64,000 nucleotides of DNA. Source: Clostridium merdae. Lineage in GTDB: Bacteria > Bacillota > Clostridia > Oscillospirales > Acutalibacteraceae. The DNA is taken from NCBI RefSeq assembly GCF_900176635.1, contig NZ_FXLN01000002.1, positions 62,001 to 126,000 of the forward strand, given 5' to 3'. The notes under the pieces are model-generated. The model was not told where the DNA came from and searched no databases. It was given only the letters and a program-made list of their open reading frames with translations. Both the position numbers and the translations under genes were made by a program. Positions 1 to 7,618 of this stretch are shown piece after piece. How positions within the stretch are numbered: the first letter of the stretch is position 1; each line of letters starts with the position of its first letter.

Positions 1-315
1 TTCTCCTCTCTTTTGAAGAAGCGAAACAAGCTGAAGAATCGTTTTGTTTTGTGTGTCCTTTGTCATAGCCACCTTGTCAAACACGATGGCATACACGGTT
101 TTATTTACGGCAAGTGCACTGCCGTTGCGGTCCAGTATCTCCCCGCGGGCGGCGGTCATTTTTACAGAGGAGGTGTTCGTTCGGGTAGATACCCCAAGCC
201 AGTAGGCGCCATTGATGACCTGCCAGTTGATTAAACGGAGACCATACACGCCAAAAGCAATAAGAAGAACAACGATGCAAAATAGATAACGGGATAAACC
301 CTTAAAGCGATTCAT
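1..315 (-). CDS. mrdA: Penicillin-binding protein 2, N-terminal part (cut by window edge)
   Basis: Only the first 105 codons are inside the window. The ATG at 315 follows a GGAGG-type ribosome binding site. The translation starts MNRFKGLSRYLF, has one hydrophobic N-terminal anchor (about residues 9-28), and carries RGEILDRNG near residue 60, the usual start of the class B PBP dimerisation domain. Class B PBPs are transpeptidases that cross-link side-wall peptidoglycan in the elongasome. It lies 13 bp after mreD in the mreB-mreC-mreD-PBP2 order common in bacteria. The transpeptidase domain lies outside the window, so the choice of PBP2 over another class B PBP rests on motif and context. Confidence 0.85.
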   Translation of the reverse strand, partial: MNRFKGLSRYLFCIVVLLIAFGVYGLRLINWQVINGAYWLGVSTRTNTSSVKMTAARGEILDRNGSALAVNKTVYAIVFDKVAMTKDTQNKTILQLVSLLQKRGE

Positions 316-328
316 GGAAAACCTCCTG

Positions 329-850
329 TCAGCCGGCGCTTTCCCGGATATTCAATGCAAAGGCCCGGTTAAAGGCGTAAATGAGAGGCACCGGAAGCAG
401 TGTGTAAACAAAGCGGGGTAAATAATGGCTGACCAAAGCGACACCCGGGTATTGGTACCCGACAAACACATAATAGAACAGCCATTGCAAGGTGAAAATA
501 AAGGCCACTACTGCGGTAGAAAGCAAGAACGCAGTGAGCAGGTTGGCTCGCAGCAGGTGAACCGCCATGAGCCCTGCACAGTAGCAAAAAACGGAGAGCA
601 GGAGGGTGTGAAAGCCCAGCGACGAACCGCCGCTCATGCCAAAATCGAGCAGTGCGCCGCACATGAGGCCAAAGCCCATTGCTGCGGTTTCGCTTTCAAA
701 CAGTGCAATACATATGGCTACCGGCAAAAGCAAGACCGGTCGGGCACCAAACACCGGAGGAATCAGCCCTGGTGTTTGGTTGATTAAATAGATTACAACA
801 ATTTCTATAGTATAGGCAAAATAGCGCAGCAACTTTCTCTTGTCTATCAT
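329..850 (-). CDS. mreD: Rod shape-determining protein MreD
   Basis: Integral membrane protein of 173 aa, consisting almost wholly of hydrophobic segments (about residues 10-30, 38-55, 60-75, 77-95, 100-130 and 140-160), as expected of MreD. MreD sits with MreC, RodA and PBP2 in the elongasome and helps to place side-wall synthesis. The start codon overlaps the mreC stop by 4 nt (ATGA), which suggests translational coupling, and the PBP2 gene follows after 13 bp. MreD sequences are poorly conserved, so the call leans on topology and gene order. Confidence 0.88.
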   Translation of the reverse strand: MIDKRKLLRYFAYTIEIVVIYLINQTPGLIPPVFGARPVLLLPVAICIALFESETAAMGFGLMCGALLDFGMSGGSSLGFHTLLLSVFCYCAGLMAVHLLRANLLTAFLLSTAVVAFIFTLQWLFYYVFVGYQYPGVALVSHYLPRFVYTLLPVPLIYAFNRAFALNIRESAG

Positions 851-1785
851 TTAGATGCCTCCGAACCGGAGGTCTTGCTGCTAGAGGAGGAACTACTGGA
901 GGGGGCTTTGCTGCTCGACGGTGAGCCAGAAGGCTCTGGCAGCGAATTAAGAGCCTCTCCCTTGCCAAGAAAGCCAGTAATGATGAATACATCTCGTACC
1001 GTCTTCGGGTCAACAAACGGTTTAATCACTGCCATATACGAGACGCTGTAATCTTCGGGACCAACGGAGATGACCGTACCCACCGGCAGGTTCTTGGGGT
1101 AAATGCCGCCAAGGCCGCTGGTAACAATAATATCATCCTTTTTCACCTTTGTTTCAGAGGAAAGGTAGCCAAGCTTTGCGTAACCCTGCTCATACAGTTT
1201 AATATTACTGCTAACAACGCCGCTCTCGCGATTTAAGCGGTCGAGCGCCGCCATGTTGGTGTCTGGTGAAAAAATAGTGGTCACTTGGCAGAAAGTGGAG
1301 CTAACGCTTGAGACCCACCCTACGACTCCGCTTTGCGTAATAACCGGGCTACCGGCAGTAACCCCTGCCAAGGTGCCTTTGTCTACCGTAAAGCTGCCAA
1401 ATACATCGTTCGGGTCGCGCCCTACAACAGAGCCGGAGACAAACGTAAAATCCTTGTTTTCGTTCTTTAGCTCTAAAAAGGTTCGGTACTGCTCGTTTTC
1501 CTGCTTTACCTGGTAATAATCAATCAGCTTTGCACGAAGCGTATCTACCTCATTTTTTAAATTTTGGTTTTCACTTTCAATATCACCGGCAGAACGGCCT
1601 ACGCTTGCGGCTGCATTGTTGGAGATGACTGTGGAAACCTTTTGCATGGGGGTGAATATGTGCCCCAAAAGAGAAGAAAACACAGAGCTTCCCCCTGTGC
1701 CGGCCGAATAAATCATAATGCCTAATACAATAAAAACAATGCCCAGCAGAGCTTTAAAGCCCTTGCTGTGAAACACATCTCTCAA
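847..1785 (-). CDS. mreC: Rod shape-determining protein MreC
   Basis: MreC, 312 aa: one N-terminal membrane anchor (about residues 10-30), a coiled coil (about 65-105) and the beta-rich extracytoplasmic domain with motifs such as GSPVITQSGVVGWV and SGLGGIYPKNLPVG. The C-terminus is a low-complexity Ser/Pro tail (about 285-312, mostly Ser), an extension beyond the folded domain. MreC scaffolds PBP2 and MreB in side-wall synthesis. The start is TTG at 1785, seven bases after GGAGG; no in-frame ATG has a better site. A terminator-like hairpin separates it from mreB, so it may depend on read-through or on its own promoter. Confidence 0.93.
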   Translation of the reverse strand: MRDVFHSKGFKALLGIVFIVLGIMIYSAGTGGSSVFSSLLGHIFTPMQKVSTVISNNAAASVGRSAGDIESENQNLKNEVDTLRAKLIDYYQVKQENEQYRTFLELKNENKDFTFVSGSVVGRDPNDVFGSFTVDKGTLAGVTAGSPVITQSGVVGWVSSVSSTFCQVTTIFSPDTNMAALDRLNRESGVVSSNIKLYEQGYAKLGYLSSETKVKKDDIIVTSGLGGIYPKNLPVGTVISVGPEDYSVSYMAVIKPFVDPKTVRDVFIITGFLGKGEALNSLPEPSGSPSSSKAPSSSSSSSSKTSGSEASK

Positions 1786-1842
1786 ATCGTCACCTCCATG
1801 GCGTAGAGTGCGGCAACAAAACAGTCACACTCCTGTTGAATG

Positions 1843-1875
1843 AAAAAAGCGGAGAGCCTCCAAGAAACCCTCCGC
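1843..1875 (-). terminator. Intrinsic terminator after mreB
   Basis: On the minus strand GCGGAG pairs with CTCCGC around a loop of about 15 nt and is followed by six T. It lies between mreB and mreC and so may reduce transcription into mreCD-PBP2. Confidence 0.7.
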
Positions 1876-1898
1876 GAAAGAACTATTGCAGGCAAGGC

Positions 1899-2912
1899 TT
1901 ATCTCTTCCGCGCCTTGTAGTATTCAGACGGCATGGTAACCTCCAGCCGCTTTCCGGTTCCGTCTACCACGCAGTCGAGCGGGCTGTCTGCCACATGTAC
2001 CGGCATGTTGGTTTCCTGTGAGATCAGCATGTCCAAACCGCGCAGCAGAGCACCGCCGCCGGTAAGCATAATACCGTGGTCAATAATATCGGCAGAAAGC
2101 TCAGGCGGGGTTTTCTCCAGCGTGCTTTTTACAGCATCCACAATCAAAGAAAGCGGGTCTGCCAAAGCTTCCCGAACCTCGTCGGCATGAATGGTTACAT
2201 TTTTCGGCAGGCCGTCGAGCAGGTTACGGCCCTTAATGACAATCGTAGCATCTCTGGTCTCTTCCGTGGGGAAAGCAGAACCGATGGTGATTTTAATTTC
2301 CTCAGAGGTACGCTCACCAATCAAAAGATTATATTTCTTTTTGACATAAGAAATAATCGCTTCGTCAAACTTGTCACCCGCTACGCGAACGGAACAGGAG
2401 GTAACAATGTCTCCCAAAGAAATAACGGCTACCTCAGTGGTGCCGCCGCCTAAGTCAACCACCATACTGCCGGTAGGCTCAGCAACGGGAAGCCCTGCTC
2501 CAATCGCAGCCGCCATAGGCTCTTCAATCAGGTCAACCTGGCTTGCTCCTGCCTGGCGGGCAGCGTCTTCCACAGCGCGGCGTTCAACCTCGGTAACACC
2601 AGAGGGAATGCACACCACAATGTGAGGCTTGCTAAACATATTTGCTTTAGTTGCTTTTTTGATAAAATGCTTGAGCATAGTTGCGGTTATGTCAAAATCC
2701 GCAATAACACCGTCTTTTAGCGGACGAACCGCTACAATGGAACCCGGGGTGCGGCCGATCATTTCTTTGGCCTGTGTACCAACAGCCAAAACCGTGTCGG
2801 AGCGAATATCTACCGCCACAACTGACGGCTCGCGCATCACGATTCCTTTTCCTTTCATGAACACCAAAGTATTGGCTGTTCCCAAATCGATTCCGATATC
2901 CTTTGCAAACAT
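1899..2912 (-). CDS. mreB: Rod shape-determining protein MreB (actin-like)
   Basis: Actin-fold ATPase of 337 aa, the normal length for MreB. Visible motifs are the phosphate 1 loop GIDLGTANTLVF (residues 7-18), phosphate 2 VVDLGGGTTEVAV (about 152-164) and the adenosine motif IMLTGGGALLRGL (about 283-295). MreB forms membrane-associated filaments that guide the elongation machinery. It is the first gene of the rod-shape operon here. The ATG at 2912 is preceded by AAAGGGGAACATCC. The N-terminus MFAKDIGIDLG resembles MreB or Mbl of Firmicutes; the mreC/mreD neighbours favour MreB. Confidence 0.95.
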   Translation of the reverse strand: MFAKDIGIDLGTANTLVFMKGKGIVMREPSVVAVDIRSDTVLAVGTQAKEMIGRTPGSIVAVRPLKDGVIADFDITATMLKHFIKKATKANMFSKPHIVVCIPSGVTEVERRAVEDAARQAGASQVDLIEEPMAAAIGAGLPVAEPTGSMVVDLGGGTTEVAVISLGDIVTSCSVRVAGDKFDEAIISYVKKKYNLLIGERTSEEIKITIGSAFPTEETRDATIVIKGRNLLDGLPKNVTIHADEVREALADPLSLIVDAVKSTLEKTPPELSADIIDHGIMLTGGGALLRGLDMLISQETNMPVHVADSPLDCVVDGTGKRLEVTMPSEYYKARKR

Positions 2913-2950
2913 GGATGTTCCCCTTTCATTCCCGCCCGTTTTATGTGTAT

Positions 2951-2979
2951 CAATAATGTATTGAATGAGTTTCTGTCAA
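2951..2979 (-). promoter_or_regulatory. Possible sigma-A promoter of mreB
   Basis: On the minus strand TTGACA is followed after 17 nt by TTATTG. The -35 box is perfect and the -10 box weak. It lies about 40 bp upstream of the mreB start. The remaining intergenic stretch up to 3226 shows nothing else recognisable. Confidence 0.4.
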
Positions 2980-3226
2980 TTCTTGAAAAAGGGCGCAAAA
3001 ACCCAATTAGACCGAATAATCCTATTATAACCGCTGTACCGTCATTTCTCAACAGGAAACCGAAATAATCACAAAAAATTCATTTTTTCAAATAGGAATG
3101 ATTCACAAAAATACTAGGAGTAGCGCTTTCTTGCTCCCTCTCACCAAATCATAAGGAAATATTACCCGTTTTGCGTCTCGCTTAATCAGTGTAGAGGTAT
3201 GATTGGACAAGAGAAATAGTGTGGAA

Positions 3227-3574
3227 TTAGAAATCTTCCGCATGAACAGCGTTTGCGATAATCTCTAAAATAATTCGATTATCCGATGGCTCATAAAAAG
3301 TGATTTGAACTGCTTCTTCCACTTCCGCTTTTGTTCCTCCGCCGTCTATCATATCTGCAATTAACTCATCTAATAAATCTGACTTTTTAAAAATCTGTAT
3401 ATCACCGATTGGTTGATCCGTTGACTGTCTGTCTTTGAGTCGCCAGCAATCCACAAAAATCAACTTTAATCCTTTTGCATTCCATCTTTCAATTACAACC
3501 TCTGCTTCGTTCCGAATGATTTTTATACTCTTGATAGTGCCATCCGAAAGACCCAAATGATTTAGATTATCCAT
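3227..3574 (-). CDS. Hypothetical protein
   Basis: Soluble, acidic protein of 115 aa with no signal peptide or membrane segment; I do not recognise the family. The start at 3574 (MDNLNHLGLSDG) is chosen because GGAGGAAGTA sits directly before it; the reading frame stays open 15 codons further upstream without such a site. The sequence alternates predicted strands (IKSIKIIRNEAEVVIERW, LKLIFVDCWRLKD) with a helical middle. That small alpha/beta pattern is seen in many immunity-type proteins, but no toxin partner is adjacent. The DNA is more AT-rich than the mre genes, which could indicate acquisition. Confidence 0.6.
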   Translation of the reverse strand: MDNLNHLGLSDGTIKSIKIIRNEAEVVIERWNAKGLKLIFVDCWRLKDRQSTDQPIGDIQIFKKSDLLDELIADMIDGGGTKAEVEEAVQITFYEPSDNRIILEIIANAVHAEDF

Positions 3575-3705
3575 TACTTCCTCCGTTTGCAGTATACTTT
3601 GGCGAAAATCACTTTGCACTCAGCTCGATTACTTGCTACCCCAATAGAAGTCGTTTGCCTCAATTGTGGAATTGGTGCATTTTGCAGGAGTGTTTTCCTA
3701 TGATG

Positions 3706-3745
3706 AATCAAACCCTCAAACGAGAGCTCGCTTGAGGGTTTGATT
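3706..3745. terminator. Long perfect inverted repeat, likely terminator
   Basis: A 14-bp perfect stem (AATCAAACCCTCAA with its complement) around a 12-nt loop, just beyond the stop of the alpha/beta hydrolase gene on the minus strand. There is no long T run, so termination is plausible rather than certain. Confidence 0.5.
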
Positions 3746-3771
3746 TGTTAGAGTTATGGGAAGAAAATAGA

Positions 3772-4476
3772 TTACCGCAGATTTTTATCGAGCCAAGCAG
3801 AATATGCAGCAAGCTGCTCTGGTGTGTGGAAGAAATGCTCTGCGCCGGGTACCACTTCTAAACGGCTTGAAAAACGCTCGACAAACGAGTTGATGGTATC
3901 GCGCTCGCACAGGGTATCGTTCTCCCCGTACAAAATCGCAGTGTCGCAGTTCCAGTGCTCAATGGGGTGTTCCTTTACATAGCAGTAGGTATCCCAGTAT
4001 AAGGTTTCACCCATGGGGGTTGGAATTTCACCAAGCTTTTGCAGTTGTTCCTCCGTAACCTCAAACCATTTCATCATATTGGTAATCATACGCTGCATGT
4101 CTACTAAAGGAGATAAAAACAGTGCTTGGTGCAGCGGTTCTCTTGAAAATTCCAGTAGGCTAAAATAGGCGCCAAGGCTGCAAGCAAACAGGCTGATTTG
4201 CGACCAACGCTGTTTGGCGTAGTCCATCACTATGCGTAAGTCCTTTACACTGTTTTGCACCTTGCAGGGAGGCTCTGTGCCAATGCGGTCCCCATGAGCT
4301 GGCAAATCAAAGCTGATGACCTGAATGCCACGCTGCGCGGCTTTTTCCGCTAGTATTTCAATAGAAGTATCTTTTTTATGAGAGTGACTGCCGTGTACGG
4401 CAAGAATCACTTGGTCGGAACTATCTCCCCAAACAAGTGCGGGAATCTGTTCAATTTTCATTGTTTCTATTTTCAT
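3772..4476 (-). CDS. Alpha/beta hydrolase family protein
   Basis: Cytosolic serine hydrolase of 234 aa. Residues visible for an alpha/beta hydrolase fold: the oxyanion region VHGSHSHKKD (about 27-36), a nucleophile elbow ACSLGAYFSL (about 98-107, Ser as nucleophile), an acidic residue in LYGENDTLCERD, and the catalytic His in GAEHFFHTPEQ near residue 216. The elbow reads A-C-S-L-G instead of the common G-x-S-x-G. The substrate cannot be told from sequence; such proteins are often esterases or acyl-peptide hydrolases. It is monocistronic, with GAAAGGG about 10 nt before the ATG at 4476; a second Met five codons in is an alternative start. Confidence 0.8.
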   Translation of the reverse strand: MKIETMKIEQIPALVWGDSSDQVILAVHGSHSHKKDTSIEILAEKAAQRGIQVISFDLPAHGDRIGTEPPCKVQNSVKDLRIVMDYAKQRWSQISLFACSLGAYFSLLEFSREPLHQALFLSPLVDMQRMITNMMKWFEVTEEQLQKLGEIPTPMGETLYWDTYCYVKEHPIEHWNCDTAILYGENDTLCERDTINSFVERFSSRLEVVPGAEHFFHTPEQLAAYSAWLDKNLR

Positions 4477-4757
4477 ACAATTATTACCCTTTCTAAGACC
4501 GTGAATTTACAACATTACTTTTGAAGATCTTTGCTTAAGCAGTTGTTTCTCCACGAGGGCATTCCTTGGCTTTAAAAAGGAATTTTAGATTACATCACTC
4601 GCCTGAATGCGCCCCATGGGGTGTTACTCAAGCAATGAATCTGTTATGTCATAACGTCACTTGCTTTCTGAATAATATAAAGTCATTCTACCACAAAAAG
4701 AAAAGACTATAAATAGAAAGACCAGCTATAAAAAGTCAATAGGCAAATACAAAAAAA

Positions 4758-5210
4758 TCACCGATTTTTTTCAAAGAAAGAAATTAGGACGCCATCAACA
4801 TTATACTCTTTGGTAATCTCGTAGCCATGCTTCTTGTAAAAATAATGATTTCTCAATTTGTCAGAAGGCGTTTCCAGAGACCAATGTTTTGCATCGGGGA
4901 AAGATTCATCAATAAAAGACAGAGCAAGCTGGCCGATCCCTTTGTTTTCATAGTCAGGAACGATACAGATGCAACCCAAAAAATAATCGGCATTGCCATT
5001 GTCTTTTACAATGATGTCGCCAACAACAATGTCATCGGACAATATTTTGTAGACAAAATTGCGTGATATGCTTTTCACCATGCTGTCGCGAGAGCGGTTG
5101 TATCCGGGGCAAATGCCGTATTTGATGAAATCGGAATAAAAACTTTGATCCTGTACAGAAATTAAGGTATCTGCGTCCTCTAAAGTAGCACGTGCAAATT
5201 GGATATTCAT
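4758..5210 (-). CDS. GNAT family N-acetyltransferase
   Basis: 150 aa from the ATG at 5210 (MNIQFARATLEDADTL), preceded by GAGGAAAAATCAC. A longer frame exists upstream, but its first 28 residues are basic and unlike the family start. The acetyl-CoA binding motif A is visible as VPDYENKGIGQLALSFID (about residues 84-101, with the Q/R-x-x-G-x-G/A-like core NKGIGQ), followed by a YFYKKHGYE motif B region. GNAT enzymes transfer acetyl groups from acetyl-CoA to amines; the substrate is unknown here. Neighbours give no clue. Confidence 0.8.
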   Translation of the reverse strand: MNIQFARATLEDADTLISVQDQSFYSDFIKYGICPGYNRSRDSMVKSISRNFVYKILSDDIVVGDIIVKDNGNADYFLGCICIVPDYENKGIGQLALSFIDESFPDAKHWSLETPSDKLRNHYFYKKHGYEITKEYNVDGVLISFFEKNR

Positions 5211-5224
5211 GTGATTTTTCCTCG

Positions 5225-5500
5225 TTGTTTTGTTTCTTTGGCGGCGTCGCTTCATACGGCCTGTTCTTTCTGAGAATGGTAAAATTTGATTCACGGACAG
5301 GGTTACCCTCTGGTTTTTTACGGCAATACAACCTCGTTAGATATGCAGCGCTTAACGCTATCCAGCTCATTCGTATCTGACTGTAAAGACAGAGGCGAAA
5401 TTCTTTCGTAAGAAGCTTAAACTTCAGGGAGGAGTTACTGCGCCCTCTGCCCGTTACGCTCATTATCCCATATCCATTACTGGGTAACAAGTTTTATCCG
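5225..5500. other. Non-coding stretch of unclear origin
   Basis: About 275 bp between the GNAT gene and the symporter terminator. Read on the minus strand it has an unusually long open frame (up to position 5490) with a very basic, Ser/Arg-rich translation that runs out of frame into the GNAT gene. No ribosome binding site or known motif supports a gene. It could be the decayed end of an inserted segment. Confidence 0.3.
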
Positions 5501-5534
5501 GTGTACTTGTCATAAACACCGCAAATACATTTGA

Positions 5535-5568
5535 AAAGGAGTTGATTCTTTTGAGAATCAACTCCTTT
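5535..5568 (-). terminator. Intrinsic terminator after the symporter gene
   Basis: A 14-bp perfect stem (AAAGGAGTTGATTC and its complement) with a 6-nt loop starts 16 bp beyond the symporter stop. On the minus strand the stem ends in T3 and is followed by TCAAATG. Confidence 0.7.
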
Positions 5569-5583
5569 CGAAATGCTTTAACG

Positions 5584-7014
5584 TTACCCGTTGGATTCAC
5601 CAGTTGAAACTGTGCTATCGTCGTCCTCAAAGTCAGGAGTGTACACTTCGCCAGCCTCCCAGCTTTTGGTGAGCTTTGCAACAACCCCACCAAGAAGCAA
5701 CAATGCCAGAATGTTGGGGATTACCATGAGACCATTGAACAAATCCGCAAGACTCCACACCAGGTCTACCTTGAGGGCACAGCCCACACCAACAAAAATA
5801 GAAACCAGTACCGCATAGAGCGAGACCGCCTTTTTGCCAAATAAGTACTTTACATTGGCAAGGCCAAAGAAGTACCAGCCCATGATAGTTGCAAAGGCAA
5901 AGAAGAATACGCAGATGGCAATAATTACATAACCAAACTGACCAAACACCTCGGAATAAGCAGCCTGTGTAAGCTGAATGCCGGTTACAAACTCCCCTTT
6001 ACCATCCTTAGAGCCTAAAACACCGGAGGTTAAAATGGCAAGCACGGTAAGAGGAAGCAACACAATGGTGTCGATAAATACGCCCATCATGGCAACAAGA
6101 CCCTGCTCGCAAGGATTTTTTACGCGGGCGAGCGCATGCGCATGAGGGGTAGAACCCATACCGGCTTCATGGGTAAACAAGCCGCGGGCAATACCAAAGC
6201 GAATTGCTTGTTGTACACTAACACCCAAAACGCCACCCAATACAGCCTGCGGGTTAAAAGCTCCTACAAAAATATCGTAGAATGCGGTCAAAATATTCTG
6301 GTAGTTTACAAAAATAACAACCAGAGAGGCTACCGTAAAAAACACAGCCATAAAAGGAACGACCTTTTCAGCAACGGCAACAATGCGCTTTACACCACCC
6401 AGAAAAACCAGCAGAGAAAGCAGTGCAAGGCCGACGCCAACGTATTCTGAACGGATGCCGAAAGCTGCTTCCATTGCGCCGCCAACAGAGTTTGCCTGCA
6501 CCATATTGCCCATAAAGCCCAGAGCAAAAATAATTAGAACGGCAAAAATGGCCGCAACAACCTTGCCTGCGGGGCCTTTAATAGCGGCCTGAATGTAGTA
6601 AGCAGGGCCACCAACCAGAGTGCCGTTCACCTTGGTCTTATAGCGTTGTGCAAGGGTTGCTTCCCCGTAAATGGTAGCCATACCCAAAATTGCACTTACC
6701 CACATCCAAAACACGGCACCGGGGCCTCCGGAAACCATAGCAGTAGCCACACCCGCTAAATTTCCTGTTCCGATTTGAGCCGATACAGATGTGATGAGCG
6801 ACTGGAAGGAGGTCATTCCTTCTTTTTCGCTTGCTTTCTTTCCGCTAAAGGTAATTGACCCAAAGGTAGAGTGAAAGCTTTGTTTAAATTTGCGGAACTG
6901 AATCCCTCTGGTCAGAATTGTAAAATAAATTCCGACGCCGCACAGAAGAATAATTAAAAAGAAGTTCCATAAAACACCGTTAATACTGTTGACTAAATGA
7001 GAAAACCATTCCAA
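5584..7014 (-). CDS. Sodium:alanine/glycine symporter (AGCS family)
   Basis: Membrane transporter of 476 aa with about 10-11 hydrophobic segments. AGCS signatures include the N-terminal region MEWFSHLVNSINGVLWNFF, TSVSAQIGTGNLAGVATAM (sodium/substrate site) and FTHEAGMGSTPHAHALA. The family moves alanine or glycine with sodium. The start is set to TTG at 7014 because GGAGGGG lies eight bases upstream and the protein then begins like other AGCS members; the frame is open to 7077, but that start has no ribosome site and lies just after a terminator. A tandem glycine riboswitch upstream ties expression to glycine, so glycine is the likely cargo. Confidence 0.92.
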   Translation of the reverse strand: MEWFSHLVNSINGVLWNFFLIILLCGVGIYFTILTRGIQFRKFKQSFHSTFGSITFSGKKASEKEGMTSFQSLITSVSAQIGTGNLAGVATAMVSGGPGAVFWMWVSAILGMATIYGEATLAQRYKTKVNGTLVGGPAYYIQAAIKGPAGKVVAAIFAVLIIFALGFMGNMVQANSVGGAMEAAFGIRSEYVGVGLALLSLLVFLGGVKRIVAVAEKVVPFMAVFFTVASLVVIFVNYQNILTAFYDIFVGAFNPQAVLGGVLGVSVQQAIRFGIARGLFTHEAGMGSTPHAHALARVKNPCEQGLVAMMGVFIDTIVLLPLTVLAILTSGVLGSKDGKGEFVTGIQLTQAAYSEVFGQFGYVIIAICVFFFAFATIMGWYFFGLANVKYLFGKKAVSLYAVLVSIFVGVGCALKVDLVWSLADLFNGLMVIPNILALLLLGGVVAKLTKSWEAGEVYTPDFEDDDSTVSTGESNG

Positions 7015-7080
7015 GAAAAACACCCCTCCAAAATAAATAAGAACAGCCGTCAATTCTACCGGAAGGAGCTCATCCACAGG

Positions 7081-7123
7081 AAAAGAAAAGAGTCAAACCA
7101 TACTTAAGGTATGGCTTGACTCT
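7081..7123 (-). terminator. Second terminator-like hairpin in the symporter leader
   Basis: On the minus strand a 16-17 bp stem (AGAGTCAAgCCATAC paired with its near-perfect complement) is followed by CTTTTCTTTTCC. It lies after the riboswitch terminator and before the symporter ribosome binding site. Confidence 0.65.
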
Positions 7124-7133
7124 GGAAATACAC

Positions 7134-7350
7134 AAAAAAGGCCCAATGATAGTTGGGCACAGATCTCTGTCCTTTTGCCTGAGAGATTAGCGCGATACGT
7201 TCGAGCCTTACACCTTCGGCACCCATTTAAGGGATTCTCCAGAGTTACATCCATTCATAGTCCTCACCCGAAACAACGGGAACCTGAGAGTGTTACTCCT
7301 TCGGTAGGCCATGCGGCCGTTTTCCTACGAACTTCACTTGTAGAGTATGA
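7134..7350 (-). promoter_or_regulatory. Tandem glycine riboswitch with terminator
   Basis: On the minus strand two glycine aptamers follow each other. Aptamer 1 (about 7350-7258) has CCGAAGGAGTAA and CTCTCAGG followed by GAGGAC. Aptamer 2 (about 7246-7163) has GCCGAAGGTGTAA, CTCTCAGGCAAAAGGACAG and a P1 formed by CTCTG/CAGAG. These are the conserved cores of the glycine riboswitch (gcvT motif). Directly downstream, at 7158-7134, GCCCAA and TTGGGC form a hairpin followed by six T, a transcription terminator. The element lies in the leader of the AGCS symporter gene. Whether glycine turns the gene on or off cannot be read from sequence alone. Confidence 0.93.
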
Positions 7351-7360
7351 AGTTTGCTCC

Positions 7361-7389
7361 ATCATAACATAATAGCAAAATGAAGTCAA
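7361..7389 (-). promoter_or_regulatory. Sigma-A promoter of the riboswitch-symporter unit
   Basis: On the minus strand TTGACT, a 17-nt spacer and TATGAT lie about 10 bp upstream of the first aptamer, a well-placed housekeeping promoter. Confidence 0.75.
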
Positions 7390-7538
7390 TAAGTTCTACA
7401 GAGTCAAATTTATGCTGTTAAAAAAATAATTATTCCGTATATACTGGATTTTCTATTACCGTATTAGTTGAATAAAGAATCAAATCAAAAGAGAGGCTTC
7501 ATATCTTGTCTTTGTTTTAGAATAAATGTATAGAATCA

Positions 7539-7590
7539 AAAAATACACCCGGCTGTTCCTGTGCAATAAATACAGAGAAGCAACCAGGTG
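7539..7590 (-). terminator. Terminator after the acyl-CoA dehydrogenase gene
   Basis: On the minus strand CACCTGGTTG pairs with CAGCCGGGTG (with G-U pairs) over a long loop and is followed by TATTTTTTG. It closes the sigma-54 driven operon. Between this and the symporter promoter (7390-7538) is AT-rich DNA with no gene. Confidence 0.6.
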
Positions 7591-7618
7591 CATGAAATAA
7601 AGTATTTCGATGAGGGAA

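Noticed and set aside
5032..5490. Minus-strand frame overlapping the GNAT gene in another frame
   Set aside because: It overlaps a recognised acetyltransferase out of frame and lacks a ribosome site; kept only as an unclear non-coding stretch.
7175..7372. Short plus-strand frame over the leader of the symporter
   Set aside because: The sequence is a glycine riboswitch on the other strand.
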